From Azohydromonas lata NBRC 102462 (GTDB lineage: Bacteria; Pseudomonadota; Gammaproteobacteria; Burkholderiales; Burkholderiaceae_C): a DNA stretch of 28,617 nt. The notes below the pieces were generated by a model. The model saw only the letters and a program-made list of their open reading frames with translations, did no database searches and was not told the DNA's origin. Made by a program: the position numbers and the translations under genes. Positions within the stretch are counted from its first letter, which is position 1. Each line of letters begins with the position of its first letter. This document shows positions 1-7,557 of the stretch, piece by piece. The DNA is taken from assembly GCA_945878385.1 (NCBI GenBank), contig CAMCTE010000006.1:1-28617 (forward strand). The letters are read 5' to 3'.

Positions 1-1012
1 AGTAAGCCAGCAGCACCGGCGCTTCGAAGCCGGGCACCAGGCGCTTGTAGCTGTTGGTGGTCGGGTTCGTGATCGCGTTCAGGGCACGGGCGTGCTTGAT
101 GATGCCGCCGATGTAGTACAGCGCGAAATCACTCAGGCCTGCATAGCCGTCACCGGCGAACAGGTTCTTGCCGTCCTTCCAAACGGACTGGTGCACGTGC
201 ATGCCGCTGCCGTTGTCGCCCACCAGGGGCTTGGGCATGAAGGTGGCCGTCTTGCCATAGGCCGCAGCCACATTGTGGATCACGTACTTCTGCAGCTGCA
301 GCCAGTCGGCTCGCTCGATCAGCGTGCTGAACTTGGTGCCGATTTCCATCTGGCCGGCGTTGGCCACTTCGTGGTGGTGCACTTCAACGGGGATGCCCAG
401 CGATTCGAGGATCAGGCACATCTCCGAGCGCATGTCCTGGCCGGAATCGACCGGGGGCACGGGGAAGTAGCCGCCCTTCACGGTGGGGCGGTAGCCCTTG
501 TTGCCGTGCTCGTAGTTCTTGCCGGTGTTCCAGGCGGCTTCTTCGGATTCGATCTCGAAGAAGGAGCCACCCATCTCGTTGCCCCAACGCACGCTGTCGA
601 AGATGAAGAATTCGGGTTCCGGTCCGAAGTAGGCGGTGTCGCCCAGGCCGGTGGAGCGCATGTAGGCTTCGGCGCGCTTGGCCAGGGAACGGGGGTCGCG
701 CTCATAAGGCTTGCCGTCGCTGGGCTCGATCACATCGCAGGTCAGGATCAGCGTGGGCTCTTCGAAGAACGGGTCGATGTTGGCCGTGTTGGCGTCGGGC
801 ATCAACAGCATGTCCGAGGCCTCGATGCCCTTCCAACCGGCAATCGAAGAGCCGTCGAAGGCGTGACCCGAGGTGAACTTGTCCTCATCGAAGTGGGACA
901 CCGGCACCGACACGTGTTGTTCCTTGCCGCGGGTATCGGTGAAACGGAAGTCAACGAACTTGACGTCGTTTTCCTTCACCATCTTCATCACGTCGGCGAC
1001 GCTCTTGGACAT
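1..1012 (-). CDS. glnA: Type I glutamine synthetase, N-terminal 337 residues (3' end outside window)
   Basis: Condenses glutamate and ammonia to glutamine with ATP in the cytoplasm. The protein starts MSKSVADVMKMVKENDVKF and contains the GSI signatures FDGSSIAGWKGI (about residues 52-63), EPEFFIF, NAGQMEIGTKF and GSGMHVHQS, ending in the SYKRLVPGFEAP segment at the window edge. The usual GSI length is about 470 residues, so roughly the last 130, including the adenylylation tyrosine region, lie outside. The ATG at 1012 is preceded by AGGAG at good spacing. A sigma-54 promoter and an NtrC operator lie in the 194-bp gap upstream, so control by nitrogen limitation through NtrC is expected. The identification is secure. 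Confidence 0.97.
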   Translation of the reverse strand, partial: MSKSVADVMKMVKENDVKFVDFRFTDTRGKEQHVSVPVSHFDEDKFTSGHAFDGSSIAGWKGIEASDMLLMPDANTANIDPFFEEPTLILTCDVIEPSDGKPYERDPRSLAKRAEAYMRSTGLGDTAYFGPEPEFFIFDSVRWGNEMGGSFFEIESEEAAWNTGKNYEHGNKGYRPTVKGGYFPVPPVDSGQDMRSEMCLILESLGIPVEVHHHEVANAGQMEIGTKFSTLIERADWLQLQKYVIHNVAAAYGKTATFMPKPLVGDNGSGMHVHQSVWKDGKNLFAGDGYAGLSDFALYYIGGIIKHARALNAITNPTTNSYKRLVPGFEAPVLLAY

Positions 1013-1104
1013 TGAGTTTTCTCCTGGGGGCTGTCTGGTTCAAATGAAGCCCGCACCGGATTCGGGCGGGTTGAGCGCCATCAAATCGCGCACGGGGGAA
1101 CTTT

Positions 1105-1120
1105 AGCAGGGACCATGCCA
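1105..1120 (-). promoter_or_regulatory. Sigma-54 (RpoN) promoter of glnA
   Basis: On the minus strand the sequence reads TGGCATGGTCCCTGCT. It fits the -24/-12 consensus TGGCACG-N4-TTGCT with two mismatches and keeps the invariant GG and GC with correct spacing. Transcription would start near 1093, giving a leader of about 80 nt before the glnA ATG. Its position between an NtrC site and glnA supports the call. Confidence 0.8.
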
Positions 1121-1181
1121 GATCCCTGGGTAATCCCCGGGTTTTGCACCCGGGCGAAGGGCGGGCTCCACCGAGTTGCAC

Positions 1182-1198
1182 TGCACCTTATTGGTGCA
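1182..1198 (-). promoter_or_regulatory. NtrC-binding site upstream of glnA
   Basis: TGCACCTTATTGGTGCA on the plus strand matches the NtrC dyad TGCACCA-N3-TGGTGCA with one mismatch. It lies about 62 bp upstream of the sigma-54 promoter, a normal enhancer distance, and only 9 bp past the stop codon of the upstream gene. A further GGTGCA half-site occurs near 1145-1150 (read on the minus strand), but a full second dyad is not convincing. Confidence 0.8.
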
Positions 1199-1206
1199 AT
1201 CAATCA

Positions 1207-2001
1207 TCAACGCACCATCTCGGGGCCCATGGATGCACCAAATTGATTCAACTTGTGCTTCAAGGCGGTGAATGCGTCCTGGCTGGCCACCTCCGTGCCC
1301 TTGACCCCCAGCTCGATATGGCGCCCCCACTGCGGGTGGTCCACGCTGGGCAGGCTGAACACCTTCACGCCGACATGCTCGGCCTCGATGGCCTCCATCA
1401 GTGGGGTGAGGCTGGCCTCCATCGCACCAAAGACGATCACCGAGCGCTCGGTCTGCTTCTGCCCGCCATGCAGGTGCGCATAGCGCCCGTCCAGCAGGTT
1501 CTCGATCATGGGCCAGGCCATCACCGGGAAACCAGGCACGAAGTGCACCTCGCCCACGGTGAAGCCGGGGATCTTGTTGTAGGGGTTGGGGATGATCTGC
1601 GCGCCCGCCGGAAACACGCCCATGTTCAAGCGGTGCATATTGTCGGCACGGTCGGGCTCGAACACGTTGCCCTGCTCGGCAGCCACTTCCTTCATCCGTT
1701 CGATGATCAGCTCTCGCGCTTGAGGGTGCAAGATCAATTCCACACCCGCGGCCGCAGCGGCGCACTGCCGCGTGTGGTCATCGGGCGTGGCGCCAATACC
1801 GCCGCAGGAGAAAACCGCATCGCCGCTGGCGAAGGCATCGCGCAGCACCGCGGTGATGCGTTCGCGGTCGTCACCCACATAGCGTGCCCAACTCAGTTGC
1901 AGGCCGCGGGCAGCGAGCAGTTCGATCACCTTGGGCAGGTGCTTGTCCTGGCGCTTGCCCGAGAGGATCTCGTCGCCGATGATGATGAGGCCGAAGTTCA
2001 T
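1207..2001 (-). CDS. CinA N-terminal-type molybdopterin-binding domain protein
   Basis: 264-residue protein of the MoaB/MogA fold as found in the N-terminal half of CinA (competence/damage-inducible protein A). The start MNFGLIIIGDEILSGKRQDKH and the segment FSCGGIGATPDDHTRQ are family signatures, followed by NPYNKIPGF and VHFVPGFPVM. It lacks the C-terminal CinA amidase (PncC) domain, so nicotinamide-nucleotide deamidase activity is not expected from this protein. Its ATG overlaps the stop of the EI24 gene by 4 bases (ATGA), which implies translational coupling. It is the last gene of a six-gene minus-strand run, and glnA follows under its own promoter. The fold is clear but the substrate is not known. 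Confidence 0.88.
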   Translation of the reverse strand: MNFGLIIIGDEILSGKRQDKHLPKVIELLAARGLQLSWARYVGDDRERITAVLRDAFASGDAVFSCGGIGATPDDHTRQCAAAAAGVELILHPQARELIIERMKEVAAEQGNVFEPDRADNMHRLNMGVFPAGAQIIPNPYNKIPGFTVGEVHFVPGFPVMAWPMIENLLDGRYAHLHGGQKQTERSVIVFGAMEASLTPLMEAIEAEHVGVKVFSLPSVDHPQWGRHIELGVKGTEVASQDAFTALKHKLNQFGASMGPEMVR

Positions 2002-2861
2002 GCGGTATCCGTTTTCACAAGTGCATGCGAGGTGGGCAGCGCGTCCAGCAACTCACCCTCCGTCTTCAGGCGGTGGCGCTGCAGTGCCGCCAGCAGGTAG
2101 TGCGCAAACCACAGCGAGGTCAAAGCGAAGACCGCCGTGTACAGCCAGATCGAGGCCATCATCACCAGCGGTGCCAGCACCAGCGTGAGCGCGCTGAAGG
2201 CCCACACCGCGCCGGGCGCCGCCCCCATCAGGCCCGACACCACGCCCATGCCCAAAAGCGCCCAGCGGTGTTCGCTCATCAGGGCCTTGCGTTCCTGCGG
2301 CGTGGCGTGGTCGGCCAGCACATCGAAGCTCATCACCTGCATGGCCAGCCAGCCCCACACCAGCGGCGGGATCACCAGCACCATCGGCGGCACCAGCCAC
2401 AGGGGGATCGAGACCAGCAAGACCAACAGGGCCAAGAGCGACAGGCCCACCGACCGCAGCACCGACCACCACACGGGCGAGCCCTTGCGCCGCTCCAGGT
2501 GCTCGAAGCGCCGCTGCGCCACCAGCTTCACCAGGGTCGGCGTCATGAACTGCGCCACCACCATCAGGCAGGCCACCACCAGCACCGGCACCACCGCCGC
2601 CACCAGTATCAAGGGTGCCAGCACCGTCTTCAGGCTCGGCGCGCCGACGGATTCCAACCACTTGAGCGCCGCCCCCAGCATGGCCGACATCTCCAGCGCC
2701 TCGCGCACCAGGGCCACGCCGTCTTCCCAGTACACCCAGGTCAAGGCGCCACAGAGCATCATCAGCATCGCCAGCGGCATCAAGGACAGCGCCATCACCC
2801 GCGGCATCAGGCAGTAGCCCGCGGAACGTGCCAGTGCGTCCATCACGCCTTTGAAGTTCAC
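1998..2861 (-). CDS. EI24/CysZ-like integral membrane protein
   Basis: 287 residues, strongly hydrophobic, with about five or six membrane segments (about residues 20-45, 80-107, 136-175, 203-222, 228-262). The layout and the N-terminal MxxVMDALARSAGYCL style resemble the EI24 domain family, which includes the sulfate permease CysZ. There is no evidence here for sulfate transport: no cys genes are nearby. Both ends overlap neighbours by 4 bases, so it is co-translated with the sterol-desaturase-like gene before it and the CinA-like gene after it. It acts in the inner membrane; the function is otherwise unknown. Confidence 0.75.
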   Translation of the reverse strand: MNFKGVMDALARSAGYCLMPRVMALSLMPLAMLMMLCGALTWVYWEDGVALVREALEMSAMLGAALKWLESVGAPSLKTVLAPLILVAAVVPVLVVACLMVVAQFMTPTLVKLVAQRRFEHLERRKGSPVWWSVLRSVGLSLLALLVLLVSIPLWLVPPMVLVIPPLVWGWLAMQVMSFDVLADHATPQERKALMSEHRWALLGMGVVSGLMGAAPGAVWAFSALTLVLAPLVMMASIWLYTAVFALTSLWFAHYLLAALQRHRLKTEGELLDALPTSHALVKTDTA

Positions 2862-3835
2862 GCCCGCCCCACCAGGCGCATCAGCCCCAGGCGCTGTTGT
2901 GCCCAGAAACCTTGCCCGTAGTCGCGCCCGCCGTGCTCGGGCAATTGGTCGCGCAAGCCTGTGGCCGGGTAGCCCGGACGGTGGTCGGCCGTGCCGAAGA
3001 GCTGGTCCCAGAAGGGGAACAGCACACCGTAGTTGCAGCCGCGCACCGCCGCCGCGCGCTGGCCGTGGAATTCCTCCAGCGGTTCAATCGCGTGGTGGCG
3101 GCGGTGGAACATCGGGCTCACCAGCAGGCGTTCACCCAAGCGCCCGAAAGAAAGACGCAGGTTCGCGTGCGAAAGGTTTTCCATCAGCTGCATCACCACC
3201 ACCAGCGCTACGAACTGTGCGGGCGCCACCCCGATCACCAGACCCACGAACACGAACACCGCGTCGTGGATCACATCGTCCAGCAGGTGGTTGCGGTTGT
3301 CGGTCCAGGCCGTCATGTGGCGCTGGCTGTGGTGCAGCGCATGCAACTGCCACCACCAGCCCCAACGGTGCTGCAACCAATGCAGCGTCCAGCCCAGCAG
3401 GTCAAAGGCCAGCAGGTAGATCAGGAAGGACACCCAGGCCACATCGCTGACACCGGGCCACACCGCATCCAGGTGCCAGCTCGGCAAGCCCCAAGTGCGC
3501 AGCAGGCCCAGGCCGCTGCTCCACACAGGTTCCAGCGTCACGAACAGCAGCGCGCGGAACAGGCCCAGGCGGTGGATCACGGTATAGATCACATCGGGCC
3601 GAATGGCCGCACGAACGGCCGCGCGATCAGACGGCGGCGCCACTTCCACCGGCCGCCAGCGCTGCAAAGGCACCAGCACCAGGGCCACCACCGCCAACTG
3701 TGCTGCGCCCGCCAATAGCCACAGGGCGCCGACATAGCCGTCTTCCAACTGGCCGTCCAGCCCCATCGCCAACATCAGCGGCAGGATCAGGTGTTCAAAC
3801 ACCGCCTGCTGCAGGGCATCCCACCACTCCATCAT
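2858..3835 (-). CDS. Sterol desaturase / fatty acid hydroxylase family di-iron membrane enzyme
   Basis: About 325 residues with several membrane segments. It carries the complete eight-histidine pattern of the family: HxxxH (HWLQH, about residues 152-156), HxxHH (HALHH, 165-169) and a second HxxHH (HRRHH, 244-248). These residues should bind a di-iron centre at the cytoplasmic face that hydroxylates or desaturates a lipid acyl or isoprenoid chain. The start is ambiguous: the sequence GTGATGATG at 3838-3830 offers GTG 3838, ATG 3835 or ATG 3832, all fused to the deacetylase stop codon. An AAGG lies 6-9 nt upstream. The 3' end overlaps the EI24 gene. The substrate is unknown; a membrane or hopanoid-type lipid is a guess. 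Confidence 0.88.
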   Translation of the reverse strand: MMEWWDALQQAVFEHLILPLMLAMGLDGQLEDGYVGALWLLAGAAQLAVVALVLVPLQRWRPVEVAPPSDRAAVRAAIRPDVIYTVIHRLGLFRALLFVTLEPVWSSGLGLLRTWGLPSWHLDAVWPGVSDVAWVSFLIYLLAFDLLGWTLHWLQHRWGWWWQLHALHHSQRHMTAWTDNRNHLLDDVIHDAVFVFVGLVIGVAPAQFVALVVVMQLMENLSHANLRLSFGRLGERLLVSPMFHRRHHAIEPLEEFHGQRAAAVRGCNYGVLFPFWDQLFGTADHRPGYPATGLRDQLPEHGGRDYGQGFWAQQRLGLMRLVGRA

Positions 3836-4692
3836 CACTGTCTGCCTTCGTTCAGGGGCGCTGGCCGCGCAAATGCAGGCCCATGCACCGGGTGGTCACG
3901 CAGGGTGCGAAAGCAAAAGCCCCGCGCCTTCAATCCCTCGATCAGCGGCTCCAACACCGCCGGAGCCCAGGGGTCCTGCCGGTCCCAGATGCCCAGGTGT
4001 GCCACCAGCACATCGCCCGCGCGCAGGTCGCGCAGCGCCTGCCTCAGCAATTGTTCGTTGGGGAAACGCACACTGTCGAGTTCATCCCCAAGAAACCCCG
4101 CCGGCGTCCAGCCCACATGCTCGAAACCACAGGCCTGCGCGGCTGCGCGCAGTTCAGTTGAAGTGCGGCCGGCCGGTGCGCGAAAGGCCGCAGCCATGTG
4201 GTGGCCGGTCATTTCCTGCAGCCGCTGGGCGGGCCGGCGCAGTTGGTCACAGTAGGCCGCCGCATCAGCCACCAAGGTGCGGCCGCGCTGCGGGCCTTGA
4301 GTGGCCTTGAAGCGCCATGGGCCCTTGGCCGGTTCGCCGGTTGCCCGCCGCTCGCCCGGCTCCGCCGCCTTGGGCGCAGACCCCGCCTGCGGCAGCAGCA
4401 CCCAATGGTCCCAGGTGTGCGAAGCAAAGGCATGCCCCTCGGCCACACGCGCGCGCCACCACGGTGCCCATTGATCGTCCAGGCTGTGCCCACCGGTTCG
4501 GGTTCGTTCGCTGGCCAGAAAAAACGTCGCCGGCACCTGGTGGCGCTTGAGCACATCGGCCACCAGTTCGGCCACACCCATGTGGCCGGTGTCGAAGGTG
4601 AGGTACAGCGGTTGGTTGCAGGCCGAGGCCGCACCGCACATCCACAGCAGCGCCGCTGCCGCCCCCTGCACCGCACGCCCAACGGGTTTCAT
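3835..4692 (-). CDS. Polysaccharide deacetylase (NodB / CE4 family), exported
   Basis: 285 residues with a signal peptide (MKPVGRAVQGAAAALLWMCGAASA). NodB-type motifs follow in order: LTFDTGHMG (about 31-39), HTWDH (92-96), FRAPAG, GWTPAGF and LVAHLG. The usual first motif is TFDDG; here the second Asp, normally a metal ligand, is Thr, while the two metal-binding His of HTWDH are kept. A longer reading from 4878 is open but would overlap the upstream gene by 160 bp and bury the signal peptide, so I chose ATG 4692. The gap to the upstream stop is 23 bp; the 3' end is fused to the next start. It probably acts on an extracytoplasmic N-acetylated glycan; the exact substrate is unknown. Confidence 0.85.
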   Translation of the reverse strand: MKPVGRAVQGAAAALLWMCGAASACNQPLYLTFDTGHMGVAELVADVLKRHQVPATFFLASERTRTGGHSLDDQWAPWWRARVAEGHAFASHTWDHWVLLPQAGSAPKAAEPGERRATGEPAKGPWRFKATQGPQRGRTLVADAAAYCDQLRRPAQRLQEMTGHHMAAAFRAPAGRTSTELRAAAQACGFEHVGWTPAGFLGDELDSVRFPNEQLLRQALRDLRAGDVLVAHLGIWDRQDPWAPAVLEPLIEGLKARGFCFRTLRDHPVHGPAFARPAPLNEGRQ

Positions 4693-4715
4693 ACTGCCCA
4701 CACCGGCCCGCCGCG

Positions 4716-5834
4716 CTAGATGCGCCCGGCGTGCGCCAGCGTCCACACCCCGTGAGGCGAGCGGCCCACCGGTACCTGGCGAATGATCCGCTTGTCGACC
4801 GTGTCGATGTAGGTCAGCTTGCGGGCCCAGCGGGAACTCACCAACAGCGTGCGCTGGTCGGCCAGCAGTTCCATGCAATCCGGGCCGCCGGGAGCGGTGA
4901 ATTGCTCCACCACACTCAAGGTTTGCGTGTCGATCAGGCTGATGGTGTTGGCCACCCGGTTGCTGACGAACACATGGCGCTTGTCGCCCCGCGCGCGGAA
5001 CGCATGTGCGCCCTTGCCGGTGGTGATGCGCTTGACCAATTTGGGTACGGGGCCACTCACATCGTAGGCCTCAACCGTGTCCGAGCCCGTCATGCCGATG
5101 AACAGCGTGCGGTCATCCGCCGTCAAGTACAGGTCGGCCGGCATCTTGCCGATCGGCACCGTGTAGCGCACCGCCTGCGTGGCCAGGTCCAGTGCCACCA
5201 ACTGATCGCTGTCCTGCAGCGTGGCATACACCACCGTGCTCTTGCTGTCGATCATCAGGTGGCTGGGCGTCTTGGCCGCATGCACCCGTTTGGCCAGCGC
5301 CAGCGGCGCTTCAGGCTGCTGCGGCTGCCAGCGGTAGATGTCGATGTGGTTCAACCGGTTGGCCGCGGTCACGAACCACTTCATGTCCGGTGAAAACCGC
5401 AGGTGGTAGGGGTCCACAATTTGCCGCACCGTGCGCTGCACCTGCGCACTCATCGGGTCGACGAAGGTCAGGGAATCAGAAGCCGCATTGGCCACGATCA
5501 CACTTTTTTCATCGGGCGTCAGGTACAGGTGGTGCGGCTCTTTGCCTGTGGCCAGGCGCGTGCGCTCGGTATGCGTGTTCGGGTCGATCACGCTCACATC
5601 GGCATCCAGCGAATTGAGCACGAAGATGGGCGTGGGGACGCTGGGGCCGGCAGGCGCGGGCACAGCGGGCACAGCGGGCACAGCGGGCACAGCGGGCACA
5701 GCGGGCACAGCGGGCTTACCCGCCGGCGCCACCGCCTGGGCAGCCGCCTGTGCAGCCGCTGAAAGCGACCATACCGCCCACGCTGCGGCGCTGCCCGCCT
5801 TCAACAGCGCCCGACGCGGTTTCAGATCGGTCAT
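4716..5834 (-). CDS. Exported YVTN-type beta-propeller repeat protein
   Basis: About 372 residues. The N-terminus MTDLKPRRALLKAGSAAAW, ending near AAAQA, looks like a Tat signal peptide (RR followed by LLKAG). A low-complexity PAV/PAP linker follows, encoded by a 9-bp tandem repeat. The rest is built of about 40-residue beta-propeller blades with recurring patterns such as SVIDPNTHTERTRLATGKEP, LYLTPDEKSVIVANAASDSL and VFVSNRVANTISLIDTQTL, i.e. the YVTN/40-residue family of periplasmic or surface proteins. ATG 5834 is chosen because it puts the RR motif near the N-terminus; a GGAG lies 12 nt upstream. GTG 5864 (10 residues longer) would overlap the AIM24 stop by 4 bases. The partner or ligand is unknown. 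Confidence 0.85.
   Translation of the reverse strand: MTDLKPRRALLKAGSAAAWAVWSLSAAAQAAAQAVAPAGKPAVPAVPAVPAVPAVPAVPAPAGPSVPTPIFVLNSLDADVSVIDPNTHTERTRLATGKEPHHLYLTPDEKSVIVANAASDSLTFVDPMSAQVQRTVRQIVDPYHLRFSPDMKWFVTAANRLNHIDIYRWQPQQPEAPLALAKRVHAAKTPSHLMIDSKSTVVYATLQDSDQLVALDLATQAVRYTVPIGKMPADLYLTADDRTLFIGMTGSDTVEAYDVSGPVPKLVKRITTGKGAHAFRARGDKRHVFVSNRVANTISLIDTQTLSVVEQFTAPGGPDCMELLADQRTLLVSSRWARKLTYIDTVDKRIIRQVPVGRSPHGVWTLAHAGRI
5661..5714. repeat. 9-bp tandem repeat (6 copies) inside the beta-propeller gene
   Basis: The unit CACAGCGGG (plus strand) occurs six times in a row without change. Being a multiple of three, it encodes a PAV tripeptide repeat on the minus strand between the signal peptide and the propeller. 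Copy number change would alter the linker length without shifting the frame. Confidence 0.95.
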
Positions 5835-5860
5835 CGAGATGGCAGGCTCCGGTGGCACGC

Positions 5861-6670
5861 TCACTCGTCGTCACCAAAGATGCCACCGAGCACGGCGCCA
5901 CCGGCCACGGCACCCAGCACCGAACCCTGCTCCTTGGAGCCACCCATCTGCGGCGCGGCCGCAAAGATGCGCGAGGCCAGGCGCGAGAAGGGAATGCTCT
6001 GCAGCCACACCGTGCCCGGGCCGGTCATCTTGGCGAAGAACAGGCCTTCGCCGCCGAACAAGGCCGTCTTGATCTTACCCACATACTGGATCTCGAAATT
6101 CACATTCGGGGTGTAGGCCACCACACAGCCCGTGTCAATGAACAGGGTCTGCCCGGGCTGCAATTCGCGCTTGATCACCGTGCCGCCGGCGTGCACAAAG
6201 GCCAGGCCGTCGCCTTCCAAGCGCTGCATGATGAAGCCTTCGCCGCCGAAAAAGCCCACCGAAAGCTTCTGTTGGAAGTGAATGCCCAGCGACACGCCGC
6301 GCGCCGCACACAGGAAGGAGTCCTTCTGGCAAATGAGCATGCCGCCCATCTGCTTCAAGTCCATCGGCAGGATCTTGCCCGGGTAGGGCGCGGCAAACGC
6401 CACGCGCTGCTTGGCCGAGGCGTTGTTGGTGTACACCGTGGTGAACAGGGATTCGCCAGTGATCAACCGCTTGCCTGCGCCCAACAGCTTGCTGAAGAAG
6501 CCACCCTGCTGCTGGCTGCCGTCGCCGAACACCGTGTCCATGCCGATGCCCGCATCCATGAACATCATGCTGCCGGCCTCACCCACTGCTGCCTCGCCGG
6601 GGTCGAGTTCGACCTCCACGAGTTGCATTTCAGAACCCTTGATCTCGAAATCCACCACGTCCATGGCCAT
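5861..6670 (-). CDS. AIM24 / TIGR00266 family protein
   Basis: 269 residues, soluble, with the beta-rich AIM24 fold. Recognisable parts are the GEAGSMMFMD segment near residue 31, the glycine-rich FFGGEGFIMQRLEG (about 139-152), FIDTGCVVAYTP, the second glycine-rich FGGEGLFFAKMTGPG, and WLQSIPFSRLASRI near the end. The C-terminal tail is Gly/Ala-rich (VLGAVAGGAVLGGIFGDDE). The family is widespread; the yeast member Aim24 is mitochondrial, but the bacterial role is not settled. GGAG lies 8 nt before ATG 6670. It is the first gene of the six-gene run and diverges from the IclR regulator, with about 100 bp between the start codons. The family call is good; the function is unknown. Confidence 0.85.
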   Translation of the reverse strand: MAMDVVDFEIKGSEMQLVEVELDPGEAAVGEAGSMMFMDAGIGMDTVFGDGSQQQGGFFSKLLGAGKRLITGESLFTTVYTNNASAKQRVAFAAPYPGKILPMDLKQMGGMLICQKDSFLCAARGVSLGIHFQQKLSVGFFGGEGFIMQRLEGDGLAFVHAGGTVIKRELQPGQTLFIDTGCVVAYTPNVNFEIQYVGKIKTALFGGEGLFFAKMTGPGTVWLQSIPFSRLASRIFAAAPQMGGSKEQGSVLGAVAGGAVLGGIFGDDE

Positions 6671-6736
6671 GTTGTGCGCTCCAGTCGATTGGGGTCGGGA
6701 CGCTCCCGACGCAGCCGGAAATGGTACCGAATCCCC

Positions 6737-6764
6737 ATGACAGTTCGGCCAAGGCCCGCATAAT
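6737..6764 (+). promoter_or_regulatory. Candidate promoter of the iclR-P450 pair
   Basis: ATGACA (6737-6742), a 16-bp spacer and CATAAT (6759-6764) resemble a sigma-70 promoter. The predicted transcript would begin at about 6771, directly at the ATG at 6772, so a leaderless mRNA is possible. There is no ribosome-binding site before that ATG. Confidence 0.35.
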
Positions 6765-6771
6765 TCCCATC

Positions 6772-7557
6772 ATGAGCGAGCAAGACGCGCCGCGCCCCTC
6801 CGACCGCCATGTGCAGTCCTTTGCCCGCGGCCTGCAGGTCATCCGCAGTTTCGACGCGGGCCATCCGGCCCAAACCCTGTCTGAAGTCGCCGCCCGTACC
6901 GGCCTGACCCGGGCGGGGGCCCGGCGCATCCTGCTCACCCTGCAGGGCCAGGGTTATGTCCAGGCCGACGGGCGCCAGTTCCGTCTCACGCCCCGCATCC
7001 TGGACCTGGGCTTTGCCTACCTCAGCTCCCAGCCCTTGTGGCATTTGGCCGAACCGGTGATGCAGCGCTTGGCCGAAGCCGTGCACGAAAGCTGTTCGAT
7101 GGCGGTGCTGGACGGCGCCGAGATCGTCTACCTGTTGCGCGTGCCGGCTCGCAAGATCATGAGCATCAACTTGGGGGTAGGCAGTCGGCTGCCGGCCTAT
7201 TGCACCTCGATGGGTCGGGTGTTGCTGGGTGGCTTGCCTTTGCAAGACCGGCATGCCGCACTGGGCGCGGCCCCTTTGCCCGCGCGCACGGCGGCCACGC
7301 TCACGGCACCCGAGGCCGTGCTGAAGGCCATCGATCAATCGCGCGAACAGGGCTGGTGCTTGGTGGCCGATGAGCTGGAGCAAGGCCTGACCTCCCTGGC
7401 CGCCCCCATCGAAGACCGCAGCGGCCGCGTCACTGCGGCGCTGAACATCAGCACACACTCCAGCGCCCCGCGCGAGGCCTTGCTCGCGCAATCCCTACCC
7501 GCCCTGCGGCAAGCGGCCCGGGAAATCTCCGACCTCTTGCGGCGAACCGGCCATTGA
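6772..7557 (+). CDS. IclR-family transcriptional regulator
   Basis: 261 residues. The N-terminal winged helix-turn-helix (about 12-75) has the family opening VQSFARGLQVIRSF, then TLSEVAARTGLTRAGARRIL and GYVQADGRQFRLTPRILDLG. The C-terminal effector domain (about 85-255) includes GSRLPAYCTSMGRVLL and the GWCLVADELEQGLTSLAAPI segment. This is close to the PcaR/PobR/CatR-type branch that senses aromatic acids, although the ligand cannot be read from the sequence. ATG 6772 fits the family N-terminus; an in-frame ATG at 6721 would add 17 atypical residues. The stop codon overlaps the TTG start of the P450 gene, so it probably controls that gene and perhaps the divergent AIM24 operon. Confidence 0.92.
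   Translation: MSEQDAPRPSDRHVQSFARGLQVIRSFDAGHPAQTLSEVAARTGLTRAGARRILLTLQGQGYVQADGRQFRLTPRILDLGFAYLSSQPLWHLAEPVMQRLAEAVHESCSMAVLDGAEIVYLLRVPARKIMSINLGVGSRLPAYCTSMGRVLLGGLPLQDRHAALGAAPLPARTAATLTAPEAVLKAIDQSREQGWCLVADELEQGLTSLAAPIEDRSGRVTAALNISTHSSAPREALLAQSLPALRQAAREISDLLRRTGH

Noticed and set aside
92..1015. Plus-strand 307-codon open frame opposite glnA
   Set aside because: It is the antisense shadow of an unmistakable GSI gene; the product is Val/His/Ala-rich with no family features. High GC leaves such frames open.
1145..1170. Second NtrC site before glnA
   Set aside because: Only a GGTGCA half-site is present; the other half does not match TGCACC.
3835..4878. Longer deacetylase start at 4878
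   Set aside because: It overlaps the upstream propeller gene by about 160 bp and puts 62 non-homologous residues before a clean signal peptide.
5661..5714. CRISPR-like repeat array
   Set aside because: Units are 9 bp with no spacers and lie in frame inside a coding gene; it is a minisatellite.
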